DNA of 13,132 bases, taken from GCA-2688775 sp964524225. GTDB lineage: Archaea > Nanobdellota > Nanobdellia > Woesearchaeales > GW2011-AR4. Shown piece after piece: positions 12,162 through 13,132 of the stretch. A program made the translations under genes and the position numbers. The notes under the pieces are model-generated. The model searched no databases. It had not been told where the DNA came from and saw only the letters and a list, made by a program, of their open reading frames with translations. Location of the stretch: assembly GCA_964524225.1 (NCBI GenBank), contig CAZGEW010000039.1:1-13132 (forward strand). The letters run 5' to 3'. Each line of letters starts with the position of its first letter. Positions within the stretch are counted from its first letter, which is position 1.

Positions 12162-13132
12162 TCAACTCTTCAAGCTCGCAACAAACATTGCTTGACTCCA
12201 AGCTAATGGGCAGTTTTCATTATAACCACTGCCATCAGCAAAATATAACTCTGGAAGCTCTCCTTTATCATTCATTGCTTCTATCGTCTTTCTCATGTAA
12301 AGTGCATATTTATCTGGTCTATTTAATTGCTTATATATTATAGCTAGCCATGGCAAACCCATAGTCCACATGGCTTCACCATTCTTGTAGTAGTACCTAT
12401 CGCCTATATACCTTAATACACCCTTTTCTTTAACTAGTTTTCCTTCTATATTTTTTAAAATTATTCCTATTTGCTCCTTAGAAATTATATTGTAAGGATA
12501 AATCAATGAGAGCAATGCCATATCAACCTCTTTTGTTTCTGATTCTCGAGGCAATAATTTATTCAAAGCCTTTTCCCCTTTAGCGATTAAGTTATTTGGT
12601 ACTTCTGCAATTTTGCTTATTTTCTTTAATCCAGCAATGCATGCTCCAATTGAAGATGCATGCACTTCCTCATTTTCCTCCCACATGCCATTATCTTTAT
12701 CATGCCAATACTCAATGCTTTGCAAGTAATAAACAAGCTTTTGAATTATCCTCAAGTCATTTTCATTTCTAATGACTTTTATTCCCTTTTCTTCCAAGTC
12801 ACCTATCTTGAAAAGCAATGCTCCAATTGCATCATTCTGCTTGTTGCCCCATTGCTCCCATATTTCCTCCATTGTAATAGGGTCGTATCTTGCATGAATA
12901 TATTGGTAAGAATACCTTGGCTTTTCCTTTATAGCCCAGTCTATTTTATACTCGTGCTTTAGAAGAATGTTAAGTAATGCTCTTAAAGTTCTCCTTACAA
13001 TATCATACCTTTTTACTGCTTCTAAGCCAATTGCTGCATAGATATTGTCTCTAATCCAAGCTCGATTGTAGCCAGTCTTGACGCTCATTCTGCTAGCTGC
13101 AAAAAGCCCTGTTGGGTAGTACATTTGTTTTA
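12162..13132 (-). CDS. GH15-like (glucoamylase-fold) protein, possibly truncated at its N-terminus by the window
   Basis: The reverse frame encodes at least 320 residues from an ATG at 13124 and is still open at the window edge, so the true start may lie outside. It looks like an (alpha/alpha)6-barrel of the glucoamylase/phosphorylase-kinase type: GYNRAWIRDNIYAAIGLEA near 18-36, WGNKQNDAIGALLF near 92-105, GMWEENEEVHASSIGACIAG near 146-165, MWTMGLPWLAI and GELPELYFADGSGY near 290, then PLAWSQAMFV. Glu in WEE and in LPEL align by eye with the catalytic acid and base of GH15. No signal peptide is visible. Likely substrate is an alpha-glucan, but specificity and activity are not shown. It is convergent with the DUF5752 operon across an 84-base spacer. 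Confidence 0.85.
   Translation of the reverse strand, partial: KQMYYPTGLFAASRMSVKTGYNRAWIRDNIYAAIGLEAVKRYDIVRRTLRALLNILLKHEYKIDWAIKEKPRYSYQYIHARYDPITMEEIWEQWGNKQNDAIGALLFKIGDLEEKGIKVIRNENDLRIIQKLVYYLQSIEYWHDKDNGMWEENEEVHASSIGACIAGLKKISKIAEVPNNLIAKGEKALNKLLPRESETKEVDMALLSLIYPYNIISKEQIGIILKNIEGKLVKEKGVLRYIGDRYYYKNGEAMWTMGLPWLAIIYKQLNRPDKYALYMRKTIEAMNDKGELPELYFADGSGYNENCPLAWSQAMFVASLKS

Overview
The window looks like a piece of an AT-rich archaeal genome, most likely a DPANN-type lineage (inferred, not proven). The signs are archaeal TATA boxes centred 26-29 bases from start codons with almost no leader, archaeal protein families (Kae1, EndoQ, archaeal-type NFACT-R, DUF5752 proteins), and a tRNA gene with bulge-helix-bulge (BHB) introns. 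Genes are closely packed, often with overlapping or nearly touching ends, and there is no phage, transposon or CRISPR signature.

Layout. 1-599 (-): 5' two thirds of kae1, the t6A-forming subunit of KEOPS. 696-2512 (+): a two-gene operon, AmmeMemoRadiSam radical SAM enzyme plus MEMO1-like protein. 2535-3320 (-): a free-standing NFACT-R domain (the C-terminal half of RqcH/NEMF). 3408-3914 (+): a pilin-like membrane-anchored protein. 3957-5038 (+): two overlapping HIT-domain proteins that have both lost the catalytic histidine. 5035-5922 (-): PRPP synthase, tail to tail with the HIT pair. 6101-6766 (-): unrecognised protein. 6876-8144 (+): EndoQ-like PHP nuclease. 8146-8691 (-): inorganic pyrophosphatase. 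8831-9158 (-): a tRNA-Tyr gene broken by four introns. 9261-11159 (+): a large MNT-HEPN fusion with both domains duplicated. 11186-11348: a strongly folded, unassigned RNA-like element. 11407-12077 (+): two tandem DUF5752 paralogues. 12162-13132 (-): a GH15-like glucoamylase-fold protein that reaches the window edge.

The most striking element is the tRNA. Read straight through, its anticodon would be GUU, but the body (C1:G72, A73, T-arm like archaeal tRNA-Tyr) says tyrosine. Removing a 22-nt intron with a full BHB at position 35/36 restores the tyrosine anticodon loop CTGTAGA. Three more insertions (D-loop, 114 nt; anticodon loop, about 53 nt; T-loop 59/60, 65 nt) complete a 74-nt tRNA spread over 328 bases in five exons, one of only 3 nt. 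The second standout is the 632-residue protein beside it, with order degenerate MNT - intact MNT - HEPN - degenerate HEPN, resembling a MntA/HepT toxin-antitoxin pair fused and internally duplicated.

Most genes are housekeeping: translation fidelity (Kae1, NFACT-R, tRNA), nucleotide metabolism (PRPP synthase, pyrophosphatase) and repair (EndoQ).
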